Origin: Novosphingobium mathurense
GTDB taxonomy: Bacteria > Pseudomonadota > Alphaproteobacteria > Sphingomonadales > Sphingomonadaceae
Assembly: GCF_900168325.1 (NCBI RefSeq)
Contig: NZ_FVZE01000003.1
Span: forward strand, 310,001 to 374,000
Direction: 5' to 3'
Length of the DNA stretch: 64,000 bases
Position 1 is the stretch's first letter. Every line of letters starts with the position of its first letter. A model generated the notes under the pieces. It did not search any database, was not told where the DNA came from, and was given only the letters and a program-made list of their open reading frames with translations. Position numbers and translations under genes: made by a program. Below are positions 18,803 to 26,740 of this stretch, piece after piece.

Positions 18803-20128
18803 ATGAAGAAGTCACCACTCTTGCTGATTCTGGCGGGACTGGCTGCCTCTCCGGCGGTTGCGGCTACGCCCGACCCCAAGGCAGACCTTGCGCGGATCGA
18901 TGCCGTGCTCGACAAGAACTATCCGCAGCTCCAGGCGCTCTACGAGGACATTCACGCGCATCCCGAAGTCGCCTTTCAGGAAACGCGTACGGCGGCATTG
19001 CTGGCTGGCAAGATGCGCAAGCTCGGCTTTACCGTGACCGAGAAGGTCGGCGGCACCGGCATCGTTGCGATCTATCGCAACGGTGACGGGCCTACCGTCC
19101 TCGTGCGGACCGAGCTTGACGGTCTGCCAGTTCTCGAAAAGACCGGCTTGCCCTATGCCAGCCATTACACGCAGGAGATCGACGGAAAGGTCACGCCTAC
19201 GATGCATGCCTGCGGGCATGACATCCACATGACCTGGTGGGTTGCCACGGCGGAAGCCCTGCTGGCGATGAAGGATCGTTGGCACGGAACGTTGATGTTC
19301 ATCGGCCAGCCCGCCGAAGAAACCGTCAGCGGTGCCAAGGCCATGCTCGACGATGGCCTGTTCACGCGCTTCCCCAAGCCCGACTATGGCTTCGCCGCCC
19401 ATGTCGGACCCGATGCCACCGGCAATGTGCGTTTCAAGGAAGGCATGTCTTCCTCGGCCTCGGATCAGCTGCGCATCACCTTCAAGGGCAAGGGCGCACA
19501 CGGCTCGATGCCGGCATCGAGCATCGATCCGATCGTGATGGGCGGGCACTTCGTGAGCGACGTCCAGTCGATCCGCAGCCGGGAGGTCGATCCGGCCAAG
19601 TTCGGCGTGATCACAGTCGGCAGCTTCCATGCCGGAACGGCAGCCAACATCATTCCCGATACGTCGGTCCTGCAACTCACCTTGCGTTCGCATGAGCCCA
19701 AGGTGCGGCAACAGCTGATGGACGGCGTGAAGAAGACGGCCGACGCCGTTTCGGCCATGGCCGGCGCGCCAGACCCGCAGATCGATTACCTCTATGGCAC
19801 TGCGGCACTCTACAACGATCCGAAGCTGACGGATTCCGTTGCGGCCGTGGTCAGGGAGGCTGTGGGCGGTAATGTCACGGTGGAATCGGAAGACAAGCCG
19901 GCGGCTTCGGGCAGCGAAGACTATTCGGAATTCGTTACGGCAGGCGTCCCGTCGGTCTTCGTGGGCATTGGCGGAGTCGATGCGGACGTGCTGGCAGGTT
20001 ACGTCAAGAAGGGCGAGAAGCCCCCGGTGAACCACTCGCCGTTCTTTGCGCCCGATCCCGAACCGGCAATTCGCGCGGGCGCGCAGGCGCTTTCGCTGGC
20101 CGTGCTCACGGTAGCAGGCACCGAATAA
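18803..20128 (+). CDS. Exported M20-family amidohydrolase (IAA-amino-acid hydrolase/carboxypeptidase-like)
   Basis: This 441-residue metallohydrolase has a cleavable signal peptide (about residues 1-20), so it acts in the periplasm. M20 motifs are present: HPEVAFQE (about 53), ELDGLPV (about 104), HACGHD (135-140) and the catalytic QPAEE (169-173). A dimerisation insert carries KGKGAHGSMP. Family members cleave N-acyl or N-aminoacyl amide bonds (hippurate, IAA conjugates, peptides). AAGGAG at the preceding stop codon places it in one operon with the receptor, suggesting it hydrolyses the imported compound. Confidence 0.93.
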   Translation: MKKSPLLLILAGLAASPAVAATPDPKADLARIDAVLDKNYPQLQALYEDIHAHPEVAFQETRTAALLAGKMRKLGFTVTEKVGGTGIVAIYRNGDGPTVLVRTELDGLPVLEKTGLPYASHYTQEIDGKVTPTMHACGHDIHMTWWVATAEALLAMKDRWHGTLMFIGQPAEETVSGAKAMLDDGLFTRFPKPDYGFAAHVGPDATGNVRFKEGMSSSASDQLRITFKGKGAHGSMPASSIDPIVMGGHFVSDVQSIRSREVDPAKFGVITVGSFHAGTAANIIPDTSVLQLTLRSHEPKVRQQLMDGVKKTADAVSAMAGAPDPQIDYLYGTAALYNDPKLTDSVAAVVREAVGGNVTVESEDKPAASGSEDYSEFVTAGVPSVFVGIGGVDADVLAGYVKKGEKPPVNHSPFFAPDPEPAIRAGAQALSLAVLTVAGTE

Positions 20129-20177
20129 CCCTGGGTCAGGGGAGCGCTCCTGCGTTCCCCCAAAGATCCCCTGCATG

Positions 20178-20216
20178 AAAAAGCCCCGCATGTCGCAGTG
20201 TCATGCGGGGCTTTTT
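20178..20216. terminator. Bidirectional rho-independent terminator
   Basis: A perfect 15-bp stem (AAAAAGCCCCGCATG paired with 20202-20216) with a 9-base loop has an A tract on one side and a T tract on the other. It lies between the convergent M20 hydrolase and MucR-like genes and can serve both. Confidence 0.92.
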
Positions 20217-20260
20217 TCTGGCCGATAACGGCGCCTCCGGGCGCCTTACCGGCGTGTCGC

Positions 20261-21310
20261 TTACTTGAAGACCGGCGAAAGCTTCGGACGGTCCTTGCGG
20301 GCCGGCTTCGAGCTGGCGGAACTGTCGGCAGTCGAAGGCGCGGCAGCGCTCTTGCTTTCGGGGGCCGGACTGGTCGCGCTTGCAGCGGGAGCCGGCGTTG
20401 CTGCCGGAGCCGAAGCAGGGGCGTCCTTTTTGCTGTCCTGTGCCGCAGTGGTCTTGGCGGCAGCCTTGGGTGCAGCAGCCTTCTTGGCCGCAGGAGCCTT
20501 CTTTGCACGGGGCTTGGCCGGGGCCTTGGTCGCCTTCTTGGCAGGCGCGGCCTTGGCCGCCGCGGGCGCTGCGTCTTTCTTGGCATCGGGCGCGGTGGCT
20601 GCCGGCTTCGCGGCGGTATCAGCTGCCTTCGCAGCCGGTGCGCTCTTTGCCTTTGCAGTCGTGGCACTCTTCGCGGCGGTCGTCTTCGCAGCAGCCCTGG
20701 GCTTGGTTGCGGTCTTCTTGGCAGCAGCGGACTTCGCCTTCGCCGGAGCCTGCGCCTTGGCCGGTGCGGCTTCCTTGGCCTTGGCCGCAGGAGCGGCGGT
20801 GTCCTGGCCGCTGCGATCGATGTTCTTGGCTACCTTGCGGCGCAGCTCGGAATAGGCCCGGGCCACGATCGGGTAGTCCGAAGGCAGGTCGTAGCGTGCC
20901 TTGTATTCGGCTTCGGTCAGGCCGTGCTTGCGCAGGTGGCGCTTGAGCGTCTTGAACTTCTCACCGGTGATGAGCGAGACGATGAAGTTCGGATCGCTGT
21001 GCGATTCCTTGGCGGATACGGCCGGTTTGACTGCGGCGGCAGGCTTGGCCGGCTCAGCGGTTTCGGCCTTGGCAGCCGACTGCTCTGCCTTCGGCGCTGC
21101 GGCCGGTTTTGCGGCGGCGGGCTTGGCAGGAGCCTTGTCCTCGGTCTTCGCCAACGCGGGCATCGGCGCATCTTCGCCGAATTCCGAAACGGCCTTGAAT
21201 ACATCGCTGAGCAGCGAAGGTAGCTGAGAGGCATTCAGCTTGTTGTTGTTCACAAAGGCTGTGACAAGGTCCAGCGAAGCCTGACGTGCGTCGAAATCTG
21301 CCATATCCAT
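20261..21310 (-). CDS. MucR-family regulator with histone-H1-like C-terminal tail
   Basis: This 349-residue protein has an N-terminal oligomerisation segment (residues 10-45, LVTAFVNNNKLNASQLPSLL) and a Pro/Ala/Lys-rich linker (about 52-100). The MucR/Ros DNA-binding module (about 104-165) contains EKFKTLKRHLRKHG, YKARYDLPSDYPIVA and AYSELRRKVAKNI. Both zinc cysteines of the Ros type are replaced (Ser112 and Thr115), while His125 remains. From about residue 170 to 340 the chain is low-complexity Ala/Lys/Pro (PAKKA-like), as in histone H1 or bacterial nucleoid proteins. MucR is normally under 200 residues. ATG 21304 is an alternative start. Confidence 0.88.
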   Translation of the reverse strand: MDMADFDARQASLDLVTAFVNNNKLNASQLPSLLSDVFKAVSEFGEDAPMPALAKTEDKAPAKPAAAKPAAAPKAEQSAAKAETAEPAKPAAAVKPAVSAKESHSDPNFIVSLITGEKFKTLKRHLRKHGLTEAEYKARYDLPSDYPIVARAYSELRRKVAKNIDRSGQDTAAPAAKAKEAAPAKAQAPAKAKSAAAKKTATKPRAAAKTTAAKSATTAKAKSAPAAKAADTAAKPAATAPDAKKDAAPAAAKAAPAKKATKAPAKPRAKKAPAAKKAAAPKAAAKTTAAQDSKKDAPASAPAATPAPAASATSPAPESKSAAAPSTADSSASSKPARKDRPKLSPVFK

Positions 21311-21456
21311 CCAACTTGAAAGTAGCTCTGCGCGAGCAGGGGAGTCTCAAAACGGGCCCATAGACACTATTGGTATATTAGATGTCAAATATTCGATTGC
21401 ATAGAGTGAAATGTCCGTTCCCGTGATGGGACAGCGCTACCGGGGTAATGGGCATG

Positions 21457-21492
21457 AAAAACCCCGGGGGCTTGCCTTGAAGCCCCCGGGGT
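21457..21492 (-). terminator. Rho-independent terminator after a TonB-dependent receptor gene
   Basis: A 13-bp perfect stem (21461-21473 with 21480-21492, core CCCCGGGGGC) with a 6-base loop is followed on the minus strand by five T. It lies 20 bases beyond the stop of the minus-strand receptor gene. Confidence 0.88.
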
Positions 21493-21511
21493 CGGATTTG
21501 TTTCCGTCAGG

Positions 21512-23938
21512 TCAGAATTCTTTGCGCACCGTCATCCCGATCTTGCGCGGGCTGCCGATGTTATATCCGAGACGCGCCCGGCCGCCGCGTTCGCGATCCA
21601 GCGACATCAGGGCGTTCTTGTCCAGCAGGTTGTTGACGTAGAGCGACACGGACAGGCCGTTGTCGAGGCTTACGCTCGTCGAGAGATTGACGAGATCGTA
21701 GGACGGAAGGCGATAGGATCCGAAGTCATAGGCTCCTGTTCCGAATGCGCCGGTCGCGGGATCGTAGAATATCGAATTGGTAAACGATCCTGCGCCCGGT
21801 TCCTGGTCGGCAAGCTGGGTGAAGCGATTGCCGACGTGCTGGTAGCTTGCGGTGAAGGCCCAGTCGATGCCGTCACTGATCTCGGTTTCGTATGTGGCCG
21901 AAGCCGAGATCTGGAACTTCGGGACAGTCGGCAGGCGATTGCCCTTGCGGATACCGGCGATGACCGCGCCCGAACCGTCGAGGACGGTGCTGTCGATCTT
22001 GGAATCGATGTAGCTGCCGTTCACGCTGACGTCGAAACCGTCCATGAGCCGGGCCGCGAGTTCGGCCTCGACGCCGGTCGTATGGGCCTTGGGTACGTTG
22101 AACAGCACGCGCGAAGAGCAGCTGCCGGCATCGGCGGTGACTTGGAGATTCCTGATCTCGTTATGGAACACCGCACCGTTGAAGGTGATGCCACCAGTAT
22201 GCGCCTTGATGCCGCCTTCGTAGTTCCACAGCGTTTCGTCGTCGAAGGTCGGGCGGTTGCCGTATGTCGCTGCGTCCGGACCGGTCGCTCCTCCCGAACA
22301 GAGCGGGATATTCAATGGATCGTTGACGCCACCGAGGCGGAAGCCTTTCGATGCCTGAAGGTTCAACGTGACGTCCGGACTGGCTTCAAAGCTGGCGATG
22401 AAGCGTGGCGAGAAGCCTGTGGAACTGGTCTTGTCGCCGATATTGTTGTCGCCATTCGCGAAGATGCCGCCAGAGACGAAGTCGCGCTTTTCCTTGAAGT
22501 CATAGTAGCGACCGCCGGCGGTGAGCTTGAACTGCCCCAACTTGTAGCTGGCCTCGCCGAATACCGCCGCCTGCTTGATGATGTACGGGATGTCGGCATT
22601 GTAGGGCGAGTCTGCCGGGAAGCCGTTTGCGACCGAGGCTGAAGTTCCGGCACCAAGTGTGGCGTCGACGATCGCATCGTATCCAGGAGTCGGCAGGCGC
22701 TGCGCGTATGTGCGGTCGACGTGGCTGTAGAAGCCGCCGAACACCCACTGGAATGGCCCGGTGCCGGTGGAAGCCAGGCGCAGTTCCTGGGTCCATTGCT
22801 TGAGCTTCGTTCTGTCGCGCAGTTCGGAAGGCAGGTTCGCCAGCGATCCGTCGACACCCAGGTCAAGGGCGAAGGGCGAAACGGAGACCGAGCCGGTCAG
22901 CGCCGAAGCATCGCGAGCGACCAGAATGTTGCGATGGATATAAGTCGTGACCGAGGTGACGGCGATCGTGTCGGTCACGTCTGCATTGATCGTCAGGTCC
23001 GCCAGCGTCGTCTTGTCGCGGAACTGTTCACGCAGCTTGAGGTACTGGGTCCGCTCCGGAAGGATCTGCGAGGCATCGATCAGCGGATTGTAGTAGAGGT
23101 GGTAAGTATCCTCGCGGTTGAAGCCGTTGGTCTTGATATCCTGATAGATGATGCGCGGGGTCACCTTGATGCCCGGGCTCGGTTCCCACAAAACGCTGGC
23201 ACGTCCGCCGTAGCGATTGCCATCGTTGATGTTCTTGCCCGCTGCCGGGCCGATCGCATCGACGAAACCGGCGTAGTGTTCGGCATAGCCTACAAGCCTG
23301 ATCGCCGCGGTTTCGCCGAGCGGTACGTTGACGGCCGCCTTGCCGTCATATCCGACATCGCCGCCTTTCAACACATTTGCACCAGCTTCCACAGTGCCTT
23401 CGACGATGTCGAGCTTGGGCTGCTTGGTGATATAGCGGACCGTGCCGCCTTCGGAGCCGGAACCGAACAGCGTGCCCTGCGGGCCACGCAGCGTCTCGAT
23501 ACGATCGAGGTCGAACAAGTCGAAGTCGGGCGTGAACAGTGACAGTGAGATCACCGATTCATCCATGTAGACGCCAACCTGCTCCTTCACGCCGGGCTGG
23601 TCGCGTACGACCTGGCCGGCGGAGACGCCGCGGATCGAGACCTGGCTCTGGCCGGGGCCGAGGTTTTGGACGGTCAGGCCGGCGATGGAGCGTGAAACGT
23701 CCTCGATCGAGGTGGCTCCCGAACGGCGCATGGCTTCTGCGGTCTGAGCATTGATCGAAAACGGAACGTCCTGGATGGATTCGTTGCGCTTGGTGGCGGT
23801 GACGATGATTTCGTTGTTGTAGGTTTCCCCGCCGCCCTGATTGGCTTCGTCCTGCGCTGCAGCAGCAGCGGAAAAGGCGATCAGGCTGAAACAGACGCCG
23901 CCGACAAACATGGCCTTGGATTGAAGTCTCGTATTCAT
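21512..23938 (-). CDS. TonB-dependent receptor
   Basis: This 808-residue receptor has a signal peptide ending in SAAAAAQ, a TonB box EIIVTATKR, and a plug with VSIRGVSAG and LDRIETLRGPQGTLFGSGSEGGTVRYI. The barrel ends in Phe (VRKEF). It lacks an STN domain. GGGAGGGG precedes the start. It is divergent from a Baeyer-Villiger monooxygenase gene across a 400-base region with a palindromic operator, which suggests import of that enzyme's substrate. The substrate class cannot be read from the sequence. Confidence 0.94.
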   Translation of the reverse strand: MNTRLQSKAMFVGGVCFSLIAFSAAAAAQDEANQGGGETYNNEIIVTATKRNESIQDVPFSINAQTAEAMRRSGATSIEDVSRSIAGLTVQNLGPGQSQVSIRGVSAGQVVRDQPGVKEQVGVYMDESVISLSLFTPDFDLFDLDRIETLRGPQGTLFGSGSEGGTVRYITKQPKLDIVEGTVEAGANVLKGGDVGYDGKAAVNVPLGETAAIRLVGYAEHYAGFVDAIGPAAGKNINDGNRYGGRASVLWEPSPGIKVTPRIIYQDIKTNGFNREDTYHLYYNPLIDASQILPERTQYLKLREQFRDKTTLADLTINADVTDTIAVTSVTTYIHRNILVARDASALTGSVSVSPFALDLGVDGSLANLPSELRDRTKLKQWTQELRLASTGTGPFQWVFGGFYSHVDRTYAQRLPTPGYDAIVDATLGAGTSASVANGFPADSPYNADIPYIIKQAAVFGEASYKLGQFKLTAGGRYYDFKEKRDFVSGGIFANGDNNIGDKTSSTGFSPRFIASFEASPDVTLNLQASKGFRLGGVNDPLNIPLCSGGATGPDAATYGNRPTFDDETLWNYEGGIKAHTGGITFNGAVFHNEIRNLQVTADAGSCSSRVLFNVPKAHTTGVEAELAARLMDGFDVSVNGSYIDSKIDSTVLDGSGAVIAGIRKGNRLPTVPKFQISASATYETEISDGIDWAFTASYQHVGNRFTQLADQEPGAGSFTNSIFYDPATGAFGTGAYDFGSYRLPSYDLVNLSTSVSLDNGLSVSLYVNNLLDKNALMSLDRERGGRARLGYNIGSPRKIGMTVRKEF

Positions 23939-24337
23939 TTCGTTCCCCTCCCTAATGGAGAAATGATTGAATATTATGTATATAGTTCTACGAGAATTGG
24001 ATTTTCAGGTTTTGTGTTCCTCCTGCACGAACATGTAATCCGTTCTTTCGCCTTTGGCGCGTGGCAGGTGCATGGCGGCTGTAATTTTTGCGCCGCCGTT
24101 GCACTTTCGCCACGTATCGCACTGGCCGGCCTGAACGTGTAATCGTCGAACCCGTACGAACTGGGGAAAGGGTCTTTCGATACGATCCTGTGGAAGAATG
24201 CGCGGTTGCATTATCCTGGCACGTGGTTGGGCCAATTGCAGAAAGAAAATTGCGCGGGGCATAACCCTGATGGGTTATGCCCGAAGTCGACCCAGAGCCT
24301 ACCAGAGTCCCCGGAGAATTGATTACGGGAACATGCA
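23939..24337. other. Divergent promoter region between receptor and monooxygenase
   Basis: About 400 bases without a convincing gene. It should hold promoters for both flanking genes. It contains the perfect inverted repeat at 24257-24282 and an AT-rich patch at 23960-23980 near the receptor start. Confidence 0.5.
24257..24282. promoter_or_regulatory. Perfect inverted repeat, probable operator
   Basis: GGGCATAACCC, a 4-base spacer TGAT, then GGGTTATGCCC form a perfect 11-bp palindrome ending 55 bases before the monooxygenase start codon. There is no T tract and no gene ending here, so an operator is more likely than a terminator. A similar ATAACCC-N4-GGGCTAT element lies before the luciferase-like monooxygenase. 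Confidence 0.65.
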
Positions 24338-25813
24338 ATGAGTGATGGCAAGTCAAGGCGTTCGATCAGGAGCGCAATCATCGGCGCGGGGATGGCGGGG
24401 ATTCTCGCTGCAATAAAGCTGAAGCAGCGCGGCGAGGATTTCGTTGTGTTCGAGAAGGCGGACCGCATCGGCGGGACCTGGCGCGAAAATCGCTATCCCG
24501 GTCTGACCTGCGACGTACCCTCGCACGCCTATACCTACTCTTTCGAGCCCTATCCCGACTGGAAGGCCAACTTTGCCGACGGTGCCGAGATCCACGGTTA
24601 CTTCGAGATGGTAACCGACAAGTACGGTATTCGCGATCAGATCCGGTTCGGGTGCGAGGTCACCGCAGTCGATTGGGATGATGCGACCAGCAGTTGGACC
24701 GTGACCATCGCATCGGGAGAGACTTATGTCGCCGATGTGGTCATCGCGGCCTCGGGTGTTCTGCACCATCCCAAACTGCCCGAAATAGAAGGGCTGGATA
24801 GTTTCGAGGGCAAGTCTTTCCACACGGCTCGTTGGGATGACGAGGCAAAGATAGACGGCGGATGCGTCGGCCTGATCGGGTGCGGGTCGACCGGGATCCA
24901 GATCGTTACCGCCATCAACAGGCGGGTCGAGCGGCTGGTGCATTTCCAGCGCAGCCCGCAGTGGATCCTGCCGGTTCAGCAGTTCGCGTTCACTGACGAG
25001 CAACGCGCCGCCTTCCGGGCCGATCCGAAGCTGATCGATGCCATCCGCTACAGCGATGAATACCTCGGCGCGGTCCTTCGCTTCACGCGCGCGATTACGG
25101 ATATCGACGGAGCGCAGATGCAGGAGATCGAGGAGATCTGCAGGCAGAACCTGGAGACGTCGGTGCGGGATCCGGAGCTGCGCGAGAAGCTGCGGCCCGA
25201 TTATCGCGCTGCCTGCAAGCGTCTGATCTATTCCTGGAGCTACTACGAAGAGGTCCAGCACCCAGCGGTCTTCGTGGAAACTGGTGGCATCGCTCAGGTC
25301 GAACCCAAGGGCGTGCGCATGGCCGACGGCACTTTCCATGAACTGGACACGCTGATCCTGGCAACCGGCTTTCGTGCCGATCGCTTCATCCGGCCGGCCG
25401 GTGTGACGGGGCAGGGCGGCAGGACGCTCGATGATTTCTGGTCGGTCCGGCCCAGTGCCTATTATGCGGTGACCCTGCCGGATTTTCCGAACTTTTTCAT
25501 GCTCAATGGTCCGACCGGTCCAGTCGGCAACTTTTCGCTGATCGACATTGCCGAGCGGCAGTGGGCCTATATCGACCAGTTGATGGATCTCCTGCGCACC
25601 GGTGAAGCGCGCGCCGTTGCTCCGAAGGCGAGTGCCCATGCCGATTACGAGGAGCGCCGTATCGCGGCAGCGAAGACGACGATCTTCGGATCCGGGTGCT
25701 CGAGCTGGTATCTCGATGCCACCGGCGTCCCGTCAAGCTGGCCATGGGGTTACGAGGACTTTGCCGAAGCCATGACCGTGCCGAAATTCGAAGACTACGC
25801 GATCGCTGCCTGA
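24338..25813 (+). CDS. Baeyer-Villiger type flavin-containing monooxygenase
   Basis: This 491-residue FAD- and NADPH-dependent monooxygenase has a first Rossmann motif GAGMAG (16-21), GGTW (45-48), the type I Baeyer-Villiger fingerprint F-x-G-x3-H-x3-W-D (FEGKSFHTARWD, 156-167) and a second Rossmann motif GCGSTG (181-186). It should insert oxygen next to a ketone to give an ester or lactone. It is divergent from a receptor gene, converges with an SDR gene across a terminator, and fits a ring-cleavage step with the dehydrogenases downstream. Confidence 0.94.
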   Translation: MSDGKSRRSIRSAIIGAGMAGILAAIKLKQRGEDFVVFEKADRIGGTWRENRYPGLTCDVPSHAYTYSFEPYPDWKANFADGAEIHGYFEMVTDKYGIRDQIRFGCEVTAVDWDDATSSWTVTIASGETYVADVVIAASGVLHHPKLPEIEGLDSFEGKSFHTARWDDEAKIDGGCVGLIGCGSTGIQIVTAINRRVERLVHFQRSPQWILPVQQFAFTDEQRAAFRADPKLIDAIRYSDEYLGAVLRFTRAITDIDGAQMQEIEEICRQNLETSVRDPELREKLRPDYRAACKRLIYSWSYYEEVQHPAVFVETGGIAQVEPKGVRMADGTFHELDTLILATGFRADRFIRPAGVTGQGGRTLDDFWSVRPSAYYAVTLPDFPNFFMLNGPTGPVGNFSLIDIAERQWAYIDQLMDLLRTGEARAVAPKASAHADYEERRIAAAKTTIFGSGCSSWYLDATGVPSSWPWGYEDFAEAMTVPKFEDYAIAA

Positions 25814-25823
25814 GCGGGCGAAT

Positions 25824-25862
25824 GAAAGGGGAGTCGGGTGCTATGCGCCCGGCTCCCCTTTC
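25824..25862. terminator. Bidirectional rho-independent terminator
   Basis: A 15-bp stem (GAAAGGGGAGTCGGG with 25848-25862, one T:G wobble) with a 9-base loop lies between the convergent monooxygenase and SDR genes, with A-rich and T-rich sides. Confidence 0.8.
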
Positions 25863-25879
25863 GATTCCGGCCTTACCGG

Positions 25880-26662
25880 TTATCCTCGCTGCGAGGAAAT
25901 GTTGCCGCCGTCGACGACCACTTCGGCCGCGGTGATGTAACTGGCTTCATCCGAGAGCAGGAAACGCACGACGCGCCCCACTTCTTCGGGCGCGCCGAGC
26001 CGTTCAAGCAGGATACGCTTCTCGAAGTGGCCCTTTTCCAGGTTCTCTACTGCAGGGCGCATCATGGCGGTGAGGATCTGGCCGGGCGATACGGAGTTGA
26101 TCCGGATGCCGTCGCGCGCCAGTCGGTCGGCCAGCGAGCGTACGAGCGAGAGCATGCCGCCCTTGGCTGCCGAATAGATCGGATTCATGGCGTTGCCGAG
26201 CGTGGCGTTGATCGAAGTGATGGCTACGATCGCCGACCCCGGGTTCCGCGCAAGGTCGGCTGCCATGGCCTGGGTCATGAACGCCAGGGCGCGCAGGTGG
26301 ATGTCGATGCCCGTCTGCCAGCTCTCAGGCGTGATGCCTTCCAGCGAGCCGGTGTCGACGACGCCGGCGCAGTGAACCAGGCCGCCCAGCGGAGGGAGAG
26401 CTGCGCGGCACCGTTCCAGCGCGGCCTCGAAGTTCTCAAGCCGGCGCATGTCCACTTCTTCGAAATGGCATTTCGTGCCTGTGTCTTGTGCCACGAGGGC
26501 GGCGGCGCGCTCTGCCGCCTCACCGTTGATGTCCCAGATGGCTACGGGGCGGCCCACCGCGGCGAGGGCGTGGGCAGAGGCAAGGCCGATGCCCGAGGCG
26601 CCGCCGGTAACGATCACGGCGCTGCCGGGGCTGCTGAGTCTGGGTGAATACGTGCTGGTCAA
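25880..26662 (-). CDS. Short-chain dehydrogenase/reductase (SDR), TTG start
   Basis: This 260-residue classical SDR has the NAD(P) motif TGGASGIG (about 19-26), a catalytic Ser in TSIN, YSAAK as the Y-x3-K pair, and VDGG near the C terminus. The usual NNAG is HCAGV here. It probably oxidises an alcohol or reduces a ketone. No ATG fits; the start appears to be TTG preceded by AGGAAAGG about nine bases upstream. It follows the SurE gene by 78 bases on the same strand and converges on the Baeyer-Villiger gene. Confidence 0.9.
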   Translation of the reverse strand: MTSTYSPRLSSPGSAVIVTGGASGIGLASAHALAAVGRPVAIWDINGEAAERAAALVAQDTGTKCHFEEVDMRRLENFEAALERCRAALPPLGGLVHCAGVVDTGSLEGITPESWQTGIDIHLRALAFMTQAMAADLARNPGSAIVAITSINATLGNAMNPIYSAAKGGMLSLVRSLADRLARDGIRINSVSPGQILTAMMRPAVENLEKGHFEKRILLERLGAPEEVGRVVRFLLSDEASYITAAEVVVDGGNISSQRG

Positions 26663-26740
26663 AACGGATACCTTTCCTGGAGTCGTTGTACTGCGGGGCT
26701 AGGCTGCGTTGAAGTGGCGCCACGCAGCACAGCTGTCGGG

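Noticed and set aside
20261..20855. Plus-strand Ala-rich open frame opposite the MucR-like gene, resembling a membrane protein
   Set aside because: It is the complement of the Lys/Ala repeat tail; the minus-strand frame contains a recognisable MucR domain.
20178..21492. Strong hairpins as repeat elements or attachment sites
   Set aside because: Each hairpin follows a gene end and has A/T tracts, so termination explains them.
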